A program made the position numbers and the translations under genes. 64,000 nucleotides of DNA from Heyndrickxia sp050281185 (GTDB taxonomy: Bacteria; Bacillota; Bacilli; Bacillales; Bacillaceae_C): assembly GCF_050281185.1 (NCBI RefSeq), contig NZ_JBNNWS010000007.1:211964-275963 (forward strand), given 5' to 3'. Position 1 is the stretch's first letter, and each line of letters opens with the position of its first letter. Under the pieces are notes generated by a model. The model searched no databases. It was not told where the DNA came from and saw nothing but the letters and a program-made list of their open reading frames with translations. Positions 17,351 to 26,328 of the stretch are shown here, one piece after another.

Positions 17351-18131
17351 TTATACGAAGCTACTTATCTTAGATTTTACAAAATCCATTTGGAAGATAG
17401 GCATTTGTATAGTGGTCCTTTTATTGGGAGTGATTACTTTTGCGAGTTATTCTACCTTCTATGGTACTGACTCGATTCCTGATGTATTTAACTATTTATT
17501 TATAAAGACTAGCTTCTTTACACTGACCATTCCATTATTTTTATTTTTTCTATCTTTCTTCTTACCTTTTATGATGGATCCACTTAGGTTGACACGATTT
17601 AAGGAAAGGAAAAAGCTGGGGGCTACAATTCTATTCACAGTATGCTTAGTCACCATTGTTTTTTTAGCTGTATATTTTATTATTGGTTTTCTTTATGGAT
17701 GGTGGAAGAGTGGTTCATTAAGCAATCCGTGGGTTACGGAAGAGGGGACTCCTTTTATACTGTCTAAAGGAAAAGTAGATTTATCGCTGTTTAAAACAGG
17801 ATATATGTTTCTTCGTTATACTATTACAGAGTTTTTTGCTTTTATGGTCATTGGTTTATTGGCTTCTTTTCTTTATTTACTTATTCCGCGATATATCCTT
17901 GTCTTTTTTATTGTGGAGGGATTTCTTATTCTTGATATAACGATTCAGTCTGTCTTAAACTTCACAATATTTATAACACAAGCAGAGGTAAGCTTGAATA
18001 ACTGGGGAAATGTCACGTATTTCATCGGTAATTTAATCTATTTTTCAGGGTTAATCGTTGTATTAATTATTGGTATTCATATGGCTTCAAGGAAAAGAGA
18101 TTTTATCCCTAGCGTAGAGGAGACTGAATGA
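17337..18131 (+). CDS. ABC-2-type permease subunit 2
   Basis: A 264-residue membrane protein with about six helices. The loop after helix 2 (MMDPLRLTRFKERKKLGATI) resembles the corresponding loop of the preceding gene. GTG at 17337 has AGGAGTGA upstream and lies inside the end of the previous gene. The last codons overlap the next start through ATGA. It has no catalytic motif of its own and is inferred to be a membrane component for the ATPase encoded two genes downstream. Confidence 0.7.
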   Translation: MLLLNYTKLLILDFTKSIWKIGICIVVLLLGVITFASYSTFYGTDSIPDVFNYLFIKTSFFTLTIPLFLFFLSFFLPFMMDPLRLTRFKERKKLGATILFTVCLVTIVFLAVYFIIGFLYGWWKSGSLSNPWVTEEGTPFILSKGKVDLSLFKTGYMFLRYTITEFFAFMVIGLLASFLYLLIPRYILVFFIVEGFLILDITIQSVLNFTIFITQAEVSLNNWGNVTYFIGNLIYFSGLIVVLIIGIHMASRKRDFIPSVEETE

Positions 18132-18985
18132 AATTGGGGAAAGAAACGCTATCTTTATTTAAACGAGATTTATTTCTAGGTTTTTCTTCTGTCCGTTTTC
18201 GCTGGATAACCTCAATGAGTTTATTTGTTATTATTCTCATTGTCTCTTTCTATCAATTAAAAGGGTTAGGAGAAATAGAAGGAATTGATAGTTCAACTTT
18301 AACTTATACAGACTTGTTGTTTAATGTTTTTAGAGGAAAAGAGTATCCTACACCAGATGATCTAAATTTCAAATTCCCATTTTTATGGTTAATTATTCAA
18401 TTGATGGGTCCTTTTATTATCGGTGGTTATGTAAGGGACGATTTGTTTGACCAATCTTCCTTTTTGTTTGTCCGAGCGAAGCAGCGTTTATCTATATGGA
18501 TGAGTAAATTATTTTTCGCTATTGCAGTTGTCATATCAATGTATTTAATTATGGCAATAATAACTTTTTTATTCTCCATCTTTTTTCTATCGGTTTCACC
18601 TGGGTGGAGCGAATACGGAATGAAGATGATTAAGCCACTAATCGCAACAGATATAACGCCATTTGTTTTTTCGATTCACCTTTTTCTATTACCATTTTTT
18701 ATTACGCTCCTCATCGTTGTAGTTCAAGCAATATTCACTGTTTTTATGAGGCCCATTTATGCATTTATTATTATGTTATCTATGCTTGTAGTTTCTGTTT
18801 TTACAACGAGTCGATTGGTGCCTGGAAGTTACAGTATGATTTTGAGACACCATTCTCTTGACTCGGAGTACGGATTTACTTGGACTATGGTGATTATTTA
18901 TATAATAGCTATTCTTTTAATCGTTGTTTGTAGTGGATATTTCCTATTTAAAAAAATGGATATATTTCCAAAGGAAAGGGACTGA
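18128..18985 (+). CDS. ABC-2-type permease subunit 3
   Basis: A 285-residue membrane protein with six predicted helices. The segment GGYVRDDLFDQSSFLFVRAKQRLSIWMSK between helices 2 and 3 recalls DUF2705-type proteins that accompany ABC ATPases in bacilli; this match is from memory and is uncertain. Its ATG overlaps the previous stop (ATGA), and its own stop overlaps the next start (TGATG), so translation is coupled on both sides. Three distinct permeases with a single ATPase is more than the usual one or two. Confidence 0.7.
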   Translation: MKLGKETLSLFKRDLFLGFSSVRFRWITSMSLFVIILIVSFYQLKGLGEIEGIDSSTLTYTDLLFNVFRGKEYPTPDDLNFKFPFLWLIIQLMGPFIIGGYVRDDLFDQSSFLFVRAKQRLSIWMSKLFFAIAVVISMYLIMAIITFLFSIFFLSVSPGWSEYGMKMIKPLIATDITPFVFSIHLFLLPFFITLLIVVVQAIFTVFMRPIYAFIIMLSMLVVSVFTTSRLVPGSYSMILRHHSLDSEYGFTWTMVIIYIIAILLIVVCSGYFLFKKMDIFPKERD

Positions 18986-19653
18986 TGGAAATGAGTCGAT
19001 ATATAGTTATTGAAAATGTTTCAAAAACGATACAAAGTCACACGGTATTAAATAATATTAACCTACAATTAATGAAAGGAAAAATATATGGATTTAGAGG
19101 CAAAAATGGTTCAGGGAAAACGATGCTGTTTCGAGCGATTGCCGGGCTTATCCGTCCATCAAAAGGGACCATTGTTGTAGATGGGAAGACTATTGGGAAG
19201 GATATTTCTTTTCCTGAGAATTTAGGTTTGCTTATAGAGAGTCCAGGATTTATTCCAGAATATACAGGCCTGAAAAACTTAGAGCTTCTATCCTTTATCC
19301 AACGCAAAATTACTAAGGAACAAGTAGAAGAAGCAATTAAGAAAGTAGGTCTAGATCCCAAGGATAAAAGGAAGTTTAAAAAATATTCTCTCGGAATGAA
19401 GCAAAGGTTAGGGATTGCACAAGCAATAATGGAGAACCCCGATCTCATCATTTTAGATGAACCGACGAATGCTTTAGATGAAGAAGGGGTCGAGAGTATA
19501 AATCAAATCATTCTTGACTTAAAGAACGCTGGGAAAACGATTTTAATCGCTAGTCATGATCGGGAATCATTGGATAAAGTTTCTGATGAAATTTATCAAA
19601 TTGACGGAGGGAAAATAGTTGGACATGAGGTGATTACTCATGTTGCGGTCTAA
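18985..19653 (+). CDS. ABC transporter ATPase
   Basis: A 222-residue ATP-binding subunit. It has Walker A (GKNGSGKTM), a signature motif in the variant YSLGMKQRLGIAQA, Walker B LIILDEPTNALDEEG and the H-loop ASHD. This pattern is typical of ATPases serving ABC-2 exporters or bacteriocin-resistance transporters of the BcrA/LptB-like group. The start is ATG 18985, or ATG 18991 two codons on. It should energise the permeases encoded by the three preceding genes. The 3' end overlaps the next gene by 14 bp. Confidence 0.85.
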   Translation: MEMSRYIVIENVSKTIQSHTVLNNINLQLMKGKIYGFRGKNGSGKTMLFRAIAGLIRPSKGTIVVDGKTIGKDISFPENLGLLIESPGFIPEYTGLKNLELLSFIQRKITKEQVEEAIKKVGLDPKDKRKFKKYSLGMKQRLGIAQAIMENPDLIILDEPTNALDEEGVESINQIILDLKNAGKTILIASHDRESLDKVSDEIYQIDGGKIVGHEVITHVAV

Positions 19654-20149
19654 AAAAACTAGATGGATTCTCGTTTTAATATTCTTATTCCTTTTCGTTA
19701 GTTTTAGCCTTTTTCGTTATCAGCAAGTGAATCGCCCATATAAAGATTATGCTGTAATTGAAATGAAAGAAACGTTGGGGAAACCTTTTACAGTCAAAGA
19801 TCTTACCTACACCTTTGGTAAGCCATCAATGAAAGAGTTAGATAAAGAAATTCTTTATGAAGTTCCACTACAAATTGAAAATACAACAAAAGAAATAATA
19901 AATCTTGGACTTGATATATCTATACGGAGCAATTCAGTAAATAATGAAATAGATCTTGAACGATTTCTTTCACATCCACTAAATAAGAATATAAAACAAG
20001 GATTTTCGCCAAATTCTACAACAAAGGTGATGTTGATTTATTCGATGCGAAAAGAATGGGGAGTAGACCTTAAATCAAAAGCTGATCTTTATCTTCTTAA
20101 ATATAATCAGGGGAAAATGTACAAGCATAGAATTTCATTAAATGATTAA
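19640..20149 (+). CDS. Membrane-anchored accessory protein, 169 residues
   Basis: Function not recognised. One N-terminal membrane helix (residues 8-25) is followed by an extracellular domain of about 140 residues, rich in beta-strand pattern and with no Cys. The alternation VPLQIENTTKEIINLGLDISI suggests an immunoglobulin-like fold of the DUF4352 kind, but this is a guess. It overlaps the ATPase gene and precedes another anchored protein, so it is probably an extracytoplasmic part of the same system. Confidence 0.65.
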   Translation: MLRSKKTRWILVLIFLFLFVSFSLFRYQQVNRPYKDYAVIEMKETLGKPFTVKDLTYTFGKPSMKELDKEILYEVPLQIENTTKEIINLGLDISIRSNSVNNEIDLERFLSHPLNKNIKQGFSPNSTTKVMLIYSMRKEWGVDLKSKADLYLLKYNQGKMYKHRISLND

Positions 20150-20223
20150 TTTAATTTTTGTTTTAAATGCACATGGAATGTGTTTTTTATGAGAAAAAGA
20201 ATAAAAAGGCGGTGAATGAAAAA

Positions 20224-21057
20224 GTGAAAGTGAAACAGTTAGTTGTGCCAATCATAGTGATTGCTATTATGTCTGCTTTTTTGTTATATCAATTTGATTT
20301 TTTTGGTAAACCTCAATCAAAGACAAGTAGTTCAACTGGGGATGAGGTTTCCATAAACAAGATAAAAGACGAAACGAAAAACAATGCAGAATATCCAGAA
20401 AAGGAAAAAATTCTTTTAAGAATGCTAGATTCAATAGACTACATTAAAACCTTGGAAGGGGAGTACCAAGTATTTAGCCGCGATGTGAATGAAGTATGGA
20501 CTACTAAATATGCCGTAGATGTTAAGGGAAGAAGATCAGTAGTTTTTTCTGTAGAAGATAATAAAACAATTTTGAGGTTGGAAAAGGAAAAGAAAAAAAT
20601 AGAGTTTTATGAGAATGACCATACTTATCAAGAATTTCCGCCTGTACCAATGTCTAAAAATGAGGATTATGCGAAACTCAGCCCAACTGAAAGGCTATAT
20701 GGGAAAGATAGAACTGATGATACTTTTGCCAAGGCAGCAAACGTAATCCATACAGAAAATTCTATTTACCTTATTAGATATGAAGACTGGAACTTTAAAG
20801 AAGTAACCTATCTGGGGCTGCCCAGCTATAAGATAACAGGAGTAATAGATAAGTCAGTGTCAGAAAGTTTGGCTGGAAAATTTGATATGATTGTTGAAAA
20901 AAGCGCAGGGCTTTTATTGTCTTTCAATGTTTATGATGAAAACAATAAGGTGAAGCATTACTTTAAAACTAAGAGTATCAAAATAGATAAAGGGGTAAAT
21001 GAAAAGGTCTTCGAAAAGGATCTTTCAAAATATAAGAAGATTGAAAATGCCCATTAA
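20224..21057 (+). CDS. Membrane-anchored LolA-like domain protein
   Basis: A 277-residue protein with an N-terminal membrane anchor (VVPIIVIAIMSAFLLYQF) and a large extracytoplasmic domain. From MLDSIDYIKTLEGEYQV onward its pattern suits the LolA/MucB-like fold, half-barrels used to bind hydrophobic groups. I place the start at GTG 20224, with AAGGCGGTGA about 8 nt upstream, because the longer frame from ATG 20167 adds a charged segment before the anchor. It is the last gene of the operon and is followed by a terminator. The role is unknown; binding a lipid-like or lipidated peptide would be a testable idea. Confidence 0.6.
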   Translation: MKVKQLVVPIIVIAIMSAFLLYQFDFFGKPQSKTSSSTGDEVSINKIKDETKNNAEYPEKEKILLRMLDSIDYIKTLEGEYQVFSRDVNEVWTTKYAVDVKGRRSVVFSVEDNKTILRLEKEKKKIEFYENDHTYQEFPPVPMSKNEDYAKLSPTERLYGKDRTDDTFAKAANVIHTENSIYLIRYEDWNFKEVTYLGLPSYKITGVIDKSVSESLAGKFDMIVEKSAGLLLSFNVYDENNKVKHYFKTKSIKIDKGVNEKVFEKDLSKYKKIENAH

Positions 21058-21081
21058 TAAGATAAAACGCTTTTAAATTTG

Positions 21082-21110
21082 ACGCTTGTATTCGAACAGG
21101 CGTTTTTTGT
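21082..21110 (+). terminator. Terminator of the transporter operon
   Basis: An 8-bp stem (21082-21089 with 21096-21103, one G-U pair) is followed by a T-run. Confidence 0.75.
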
Positions 21111-21304
21111 TTTTTTAACTTTATTATTTTTGAACTGAAAAATTAAAAGACACCATCTAATGTGGAATAAAGTCCTTTTTACAAAAAACAGTTTCTAATA
21201 AAATACCTTTCATTAGAAAAAGGAATTTAATACGTTATAATAGTCAAGTAATTATAAAAATGATTCGCTGATTTTTTGAATTTTGTTTGAATGGAGTGAC
21301 AGCC

Positions 21305-22051
21305 ATGGCTATTGTACTTACCATGCTCGTCCTAGGAGCAATTCTTGGCTTTATTGGAGCAGGTGGCTCAGGATTTATTATTGCAATACTTACCCTTGTG
21401 TATAAGGTTCCTATTCATATAGCTTTAGCGACCTCTTTAACGGCAATGGCGTTTACTAGCTTATCAGGAGCATTCAGTCATTACCGAGAAGGAAATATTT
21501 CTGTAAAGGCAGGGCTTCTTGTCGGTGGGTTTGGTGCTGTTGGGGCATTTATTGGCTCTAAAATTGCAGCGTTTATCCCGACGAATGATATGCATTATTT
21601 AACAGCAGGAATGCTATTTCTTTCGGCACTCTTATTAGTATTTCGCTTATTTTTTATGAAAAAGAGGGAGAAGAATACCGATGCTTGGTCAATAAACTTG
21701 GTTACATTGATGAAAGCAGCTATATTAGGTATCAATACAGGGATTCTCTCAGGTACGTTCGGAATTGGTTCAACACCTTTTATTCAATTAGGTCTTCTAA
21801 CCTTTTTAGGTCTGTCTCTTCGTCAATCAGTGGGGACAACGATGCTTGCCATTGTTCCAATCGCTGTTGGAGGCGGTGTTGGCTTTTCATCTGAAGGCTT
21901 CTTAGATGTTGTGCTACTACTTCAAGTATTAGTTGGTACGATGCTAGGTGCGTATTTCGGTGCTAAATTTACTAATCTTGTACCGAAAGCGATTTTAAAA
22001 ACAGCAATGATTATGACACCAGCTCTTAGTGCACTATTACTAATCTTATAG
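21305..22051 (+). CDS. TauE/SafE-family permease
   Basis: A 248-residue membrane protein of the sulfite exporter TauE/SafE family with seven to eight helices. It contains the duplicated glycine-rich signatures GFIGAGGSGFIIAIL near the N-terminus and GILSGTFGIGSTPFIQLGLL in the second half. Family members carry sulfite, sulfonates or other small anions; the substrate here is unknown. ATG 21305 has GGAGTGA upstream; the frame is open back to 21287. It stands alone between the accessory operon and ywiB-argS. Confidence 0.85.
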   Translation: MAIVLTMLVLGAILGFIGAGGSGFIIAILTLVYKVPIHIALATSLTAMAFTSLSGAFSHYREGNISVKAGLLVGGFGAVGAFIGSKIAAFIPTNDMHYLTAGMLFLSALLLVFRLFFMKKREKNTDAWSINLVTLMKAAILGINTGILSGTFGIGSTPFIQLGLLTFLGLSLRQSVGTTMLAIVPIAVGGGVGFSSEGFLDVVLLLQVLVGTMLGAYFGAKFTNLVPKAILKTAMIMTPALSALLLIL

Positions 22052-22173
22052 TGGATTGATTTTCTTATGAAATATTTTTATACTTAATAGGTTATAATGA
22101 AAATCAAAAAATTTTATATATATGAATTTAGGTTATAAATGGGTGGGACGTTTTTCTTCATTCCTACCTTCTT

Positions 22174-22620
22174 ATGACCTTTGAAAAGGATGAGAAATAT
22201 TTGGCAGCTGATATCAATCAAATTCCTGTCAATATTCACTTAAAGACAGTTATTAAACAGGATCAAGAAGAAGATAATTATGAACTAATGCTGCAGGGGC
22301 TTTTTTATCAAAAAGGAAATGCCGCCTTTTTGAAGTATGATGAAGTACTGGAAGAGGGAACGGTACATACGATTGTTAAAATGTCTGACCGAGATGCAGT
22401 GATTTTACGTAGTGGAGCTGTTAAGATGCGGTTAAGTTTTCATGCCGATGTGGAGAAAAACGGATCCTATGAAAGTCCATATGGCACATTATTGCTATCA
22501 ACAAGGACAAAAAAGATAGAAACAAGTGAAGGTCAATTTTTATTAAAATATGATCTTTGTATGAATGGTGAAGTATCCGGAACATATGAAATGTACATCA
22601 CATATAGGGAGGCAAAATAA
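22174..22620 (+). CDS. ywiB: DUF1934 family beta-barrel protein YwiB
   Basis: A 148-residue protein resembling YwiB (DUF1934), a small lipocalin-like beta-barrel of unknown function. Recognisable segments are VNIHLKTVI, FLKYDEVLEEGTVHTIVKM and VILRSGAVKMRLSFH. The start is not certain: ATG 22174 lacks a strong site, while TTG 22201 follows AAAGGATGAG. It directly precedes argS, the order seen in B. subtilis relatives, and its stop lies 3 bp before the argS ATG, so the pair is co-transcribed. Confidence 0.82.
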   Translation: MTFEKDEKYLAADINQIPVNIHLKTVIKQDQEEDNYELMLQGLFYQKGNAAFLKYDEVLEEGTVHTIVKMSDRDAVILRSGAVKMRLSFHADVEKNGSYESPYGTLLLSTRTKKIETSEGQFLLKYDLCMNGEVSGTYEMYITYREAK

Positions 22621-22623
22621 TTC

Positions 22624-24294
22624 ATGAATATTGTTGAACAAATTCAATTCAATTTAAAAAATGAAATTAAAGATGCAGTATTAAAAGCTGGCTTAGCAAC
22701 TGAGGAGCAAATTCCAGATATTATATTAGAAACACCAAAAGAAAAAGCACATGGTGACTATGCAACGAATATAGCGATGCAGCTTGCACGAGTTGCGAAA
22801 AAAGCACCAAGAATGATTGCAGAAGCGATTGTTTCTCACTTCGATACTTCTAAAGCATCCATTGAAAAAATTGAAATTGCCGGACCAGGTTTTATTAATT
22901 TTTATATGAATAATAGCTACTTAACAGATCTTATTCCAACAATTATCGAAGCTGGTGATGGATACGGCCAAACAGACTCAGGAAAAGGACAAAAGATTCA
23001 AGTTGAGTTCGTATCAGCTAATCCAACCGGAGATTTACATTTAGGACATGCTCGTGGTGCGGCAGTAGGGGATTCCTTATGCAATGTTTTGGCTAAAGCT
23101 GGCTATGATGTCAGTCGTGAATACTATATTAATGATGCAGGAAATCAGATTCATAATTTAGCTGTATCTGTTGAAGCTCGTTATTACCAAGCCCTTGGCA
23201 TGGAAAAAGAAATGCCAGAGGATGGCTATCATGGAAAAGACATCATTGGAATTGGTAAAAAGTTAGCTGAACAATACGGTGACGAATATACGAAAAAAAG
23301 TGATGAAGAGCGCTACGAATTTTTCCGTCAGTATGGGTTAGAGTTCGAAATGGAAAAATTAAAAAAGGATTTGGAAAATTTCCGTGTCCCATTTGATGTA
23401 TGGTATTCTGAAACTTCTCTTTATAAAAACGGAAAGATTGATGACATGCTGAAGGTTCTTCGTGAAAGAGGGCATGTCTATGAATTGGACGGTGCAACAT
23501 GGTTCCGTTCAACGACTTTCGGGGATGATAAGGATCGAGTACTTATTAAAAATGATGGATCTTATACGTATTTAACTCCAGATATTGCTTACCATAAGGA
23601 TAAATTTGACCGTGGCTTTGAAAAGCTGATCAATATTTGGGGTGCCGATCACCATGGATACATTCCACGGATGAAGGCAGCGATGGAAGCGTTAGGCTTT
23701 AACCCAGCTGATTTAGAAGTGGAAATCATTCAGCTTGTTCATCTTTATAAAGATGGCGAAAAAATGAAAATGAGTAAACGGACAGGAAAAGCAGTAACGA
23801 TGCGTGATTTGATTGAAGAAGTAGGTCTTGACGGTGTTCGTTATTTCTTTGCAATGAGAAGTGCCGATACTCATTTAGATTTCGATTTAGACTTAGCTGT
23901 TTCACAATCAAATGAAAACCCTGTTTATTATGCTCAATATGCCCATGCACGTATTTGCAGCATTTTACGCCAAGGGGAAGAACAAGGATTTGTCGTAGAT
24001 AAAGAAGCAAGCTTTGACTTAATTAAAGCGGAAAAAGAAATAGAAGTATTGAAGAAAATAGGTGATTTCCCTGCAGTCGTTGCTGAAGCGGCAGAGAAAC
24101 GAATCCCTCACCGCATCACGAATTATATTAATGATTTAGCATCAACCTTCCATAGCTTTTACAATGCAGAAAAAGTATTAGATAAAGAAAATACTGAACT
24201 GACAAAAGCACGCCTAGCATTAATTAAGGCTGTACAAATCACATTAAAAAATTCATTAGCGTTAATCGGTGTTTCTGCTCCAGAAAAAATGTAA
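22624..24294 (+). CDS. argS: Arginyl-tRNA synthetase
   Basis: A 556-residue class I aminoacyl-tRNA synthetase that charges tRNA-Arg. Visible are the N-terminal tRNA D-loop-recognition domain, the HIGH motif as HLGHARGAA after FVSANPTGDLH, the KMSKS-type motif as KMKMSKRTGKAVT, and the C-terminal anticodon-binding helical domain (YYAQYAHARICSIL). The length is normal. GGGAGG precedes the ATG. It ends with a strong terminator; no T-box leader was seen ahead of ywiB-argS. Confidence 0.96.
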   Translation: MNIVEQIQFNLKNEIKDAVLKAGLATEEQIPDIILETPKEKAHGDYATNIAMQLARVAKKAPRMIAEAIVSHFDTSKASIEKIEIAGPGFINFYMNNSYLTDLIPTIIEAGDGYGQTDSGKGQKIQVEFVSANPTGDLHLGHARGAAVGDSLCNVLAKAGYDVSREYYINDAGNQIHNLAVSVEARYYQALGMEKEMPEDGYHGKDIIGIGKKLAEQYGDEYTKKSDEERYEFFRQYGLEFEMEKLKKDLENFRVPFDVWYSETSLYKNGKIDDMLKVLRERGHVYELDGATWFRSTTFGDDKDRVLIKNDGSYTYLTPDIAYHKDKFDRGFEKLINIWGADHHGYIPRMKAAMEALGFNPADLEVEIIQLVHLYKDGEKMKMSKRTGKAVTMRDLIEEVGLDGVRYFFAMRSADTHLDFDLDLAVSQSNENPVYYAQYAHARICSILRQGEEQGFVVDKEASFDLIKAEKEIEVLKKIGDFPAVVAEAAEKRIPHRITNYINDLASTFHSFYNAEKVLDKENTELTKARLALIKAVQITLKNSLALIGVSAPEKM

Positions 24295-24307
24295 TAGCAT
24301 CGAAAGT

Positions 24308-24338
24308 GAAAACAGGTATCTAAGGATACCTGTTTTTT
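24308..24338 (+). terminator. Terminator after argS
   Basis: A perfect 10-bp stem (24311-24320 with 24325-24334), a TAAG loop and six T residues. Confidence 0.9.
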
Positions 24339-24362
24339 CGACTTAAATTTTATCTAAGGTAA

Positions 24363-24746
24363 TTAATCAAACGTTTGATTAAAAAAGGAGAATTACTAGT
24401 ATTCACGCCGTTTTTCATGGAAATGTTCTCCGAAAAATGTAGAAGAAAAACATCTTGTATAAAAGAAATAAGCAATTTAGTTAAAGAACCTCCGTTACCC
24501 GAGGTGTTTCTACAAAATCTATTATCTAAACCACTTAAACACAATTAATCAAACGTTTGATTAAAAAAGATGAACTGCTTGTATCCATACTGTTTTTTAA
24601 AAATAGGTTCTATGAAAATTGTCGAGAGAAAATCACTCAACTAAAGAAAATGAGCAAGTCAGACAAAGAAACCACATGACACGACATGTATTGACATAAT
24701 ACCCCATCTTTGTCACTAGAAAATTATTAATCAAACGTTTGATTAA
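24363..24746. repeat. Tandem 182-bp units with a 20-bp palindrome (array 2)
   Basis: The same perfect palindrome as in array 1, TTAATCAAACGTTTGATTAA, occurs at 24363-24382, 24545-24564 and 24727-24746, exactly 182 bp apart. The two bodies are weakly homologous without obvious length change, whereas the palindrome is invariant. The array fills the gap between the convergent argS and cls genes. A short minus-strand frame at 24350-24544 was not accepted as a gene. Confidence 0.92.
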
Positions 24747-24817
24747 AAAATACGGGAAACTAGAAATGAAGCTATTTTCTTAAAGGATAGCAACCAAAAA
24801 TTTGTCGAGTAATTTCC

Positions 24818-26023
24818 TTATAAAATATCGGCAATTGCCCTTGCACCGAGTTCTTTTATTTTTGATAGGAAGGTTGTATTAAGAAGTTCATCTATAGTAA
24901 CTTGATGAGAATCTAAAATATCCTTTTCAACGACTTTAGTCATTCTTTCGATGAAATCTTGATCATAAATATAACAATTTAATTCATGATTCAGAAAGAA
25001 GCTTCTTCGGTCAAAATTTGCTGTTCCAATTTGACATACGGATTGATCCACAAGCATCACCTTTGCATGATAGAAACCGTTTAAATACTGGAAAATTTCA
25101 GCCCCATCTGTAATTAAGCTGCGGAAATAACGGAAAGAGGCTTCTTTTACTAACATATGATCGGCTTTTTCAGGAACCAAAATTTTGATCGCTACTCCTC
25201 TTTTTAATGCAGAAGTAAGACTGTTTAATATACGAATCGATGGAATAAAATAAGGTGTTCCAATATAAATGATATCTTTGGCATGGTCAATAAGCTTGCA
25301 AACTTCTGTTTCAAAATACAGTCCATCCGTTGGAAAAAATCGATGTAACATAGGTCCTTTACCTAAGTCGGGAAAATACTTTTTTTCCTCAACATAAGAT
25401 TTACCAGTAGCCCTTAGCCAATTTACCAAAAATTCTTGTTGCAAGTCTGTAACGCTTTCTCCAGTAAATCGTAAGCAATAATCACGCCAAGGAGATAAGA
25501 TTGGATCCTTATCTATGTACTCTTTTCCAACATTATAGCCGCCGACATAGCCAATCTTTCCATCAATGACTGCGCATTTGCGATGATTTCTTTGTTGCAG
25601 AGTAAAAAATAAAAAAGGGAAACGCGGCCGATGGCAAAAGGCTATTTCCACTCCAACCTTTCTTAATTTCCTCACCAATGTTTTTGGAATACTATGGCTC
25701 CCAATCCAGTCTAATAGCAGTCGTACTTCTACACCTTCTAAAGCTTTTTGTTCCAATAATAATAAAAAGTCTTTGCTAAATTGATCACCTTTTACAATAT
25801 AAAACAGAACATGGATACTAGATTTTGCTTTTCTTATATCAGAAAAAAAGATTGAAAATAAATCGTTTCCTCGTGTAACCAGGTGAATATCTCCTTTCCG
25901 CTCTGGATACTCCCTCTTTTTTAATTGTTTTTGGTAATTTCTTTTTCCTATAAAATAATCTGCTGCACATAGAGCAATGATTATTAAAAGAAATACGATC
26001 AATATCCAAAGCCATGTCAGCAT
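24818..26023 (-). CDS. ywjE: Cardiolipin synthase-like phospholipase D protein
   Basis: A 401-residue phospholipase D-superfamily phosphatidyltransferase, similar to B. subtilis YwjE/ClsB types, which condense phosphatidylglycerol to cardiolipin. One N-terminal membrane helix (WLWILIVFLLIIIALCAADYF) is followed by two HKD motifs: HRKCAVID in the first half and HAKVMLVD in the second, each followed by a glycine-rich or GTANFD segment. ATG 26023 has GGGAGAGAG about 6 nt upstream; an in-frame ATG at 26038 has no site. It is transcribed toward the palindrome array, as in the B. subtilis ywjE-ywjF arrangement where fadF lies next door. Confidence 0.88.
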   Translation of the reverse strand: MLTWLWILIVFLLIIIALCAADYFIGKRNYQKQLKKREYPERKGDIHLVTRGNDLFSIFFSDIRKAKSSIHVLFYIVKGDQFSKDFLLLLEQKALEGVEVRLLLDWIGSHSIPKTLVRKLRKVGVEIAFCHRPRFPFLFFTLQQRNHRKCAVIDGKIGYVGGYNVGKEYIDKDPILSPWRDYCLRFTGESVTDLQQEFLVNWLRATGKSYVEEKKYFPDLGKGPMLHRFFPTDGLYFETEVCKLIDHAKDIIYIGTPYFIPSIRILNSLTSALKRGVAIKILVPEKADHMLVKEASFRYFRSLITDGAEIFQYLNGFYHAKVMLVDQSVCQIGTANFDRRSFFLNHELNCYIYDQDFIERMTKVVEKDILDSHQVTIDELLNTTFLSKIKELGARAIADIL

Positions 26024-26229
26024 AAATCTCTCTCCCATTTGAAAGATGACGTGTTGATTAGTATTTCCATAAATCCGATAAACATGAGGGGCAGGAACTA
26101 CATAAAAGTTATATCAGCTAAAGCATACTCTACAGGACTTTATCAGAAATACATTTTTTCAAGGAAGAATATCAATAATTAACTCTTCTTTGAAAATAAA
26201 GCATAGTCGAAAAATTTTTAATAAAATCG

Positions 26230-26257
26230 TTGACTGAATGCTCATTCACTATATAAT
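26230..26257 (+). promoter_or_regulatory. fadF promoter with operator-like palindrome
   Basis: TTGACT (26230-26235), 16 nt, TATAAT (26252-26257). The spacer holds TGAATGCTCATTCA (26235-26248), which matches the half-sites of the FadR consensus of bacilli (TGAATGA...TCATTCA) at closer spacing. A related site precedes the thiolase gene. Repression by a TetR-type acyl-CoA sensor is inferred. Confidence 0.7.
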
Positions 26258-26328
26258 ATAATTAAGCAACATTCAGAAAATTTAGGGGTATTTATAGGAA
26301 AGTATTATATGGAGGGGATGGTATCATT

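Noticed and set aside
18985..19653. Antisense ORFs over the ABC ATPase and many other core genes
   Set aside because: They are reverse-frame shadows of strongly supported genes and lack ribosome-binding sites and protein-like sequence.
22052..22173. T-box or other tRNA-sensing leader before ywiB-argS
   Set aside because: The gap is only 122 bp and shows no T-box sequence or terminator/antiterminator pair.
24350..24544. Minus-strand 64-codon ORF
   Set aside because: It lies wholly inside the first 182-bp palindrome unit and has no family-like sequence or ribosome-binding site.
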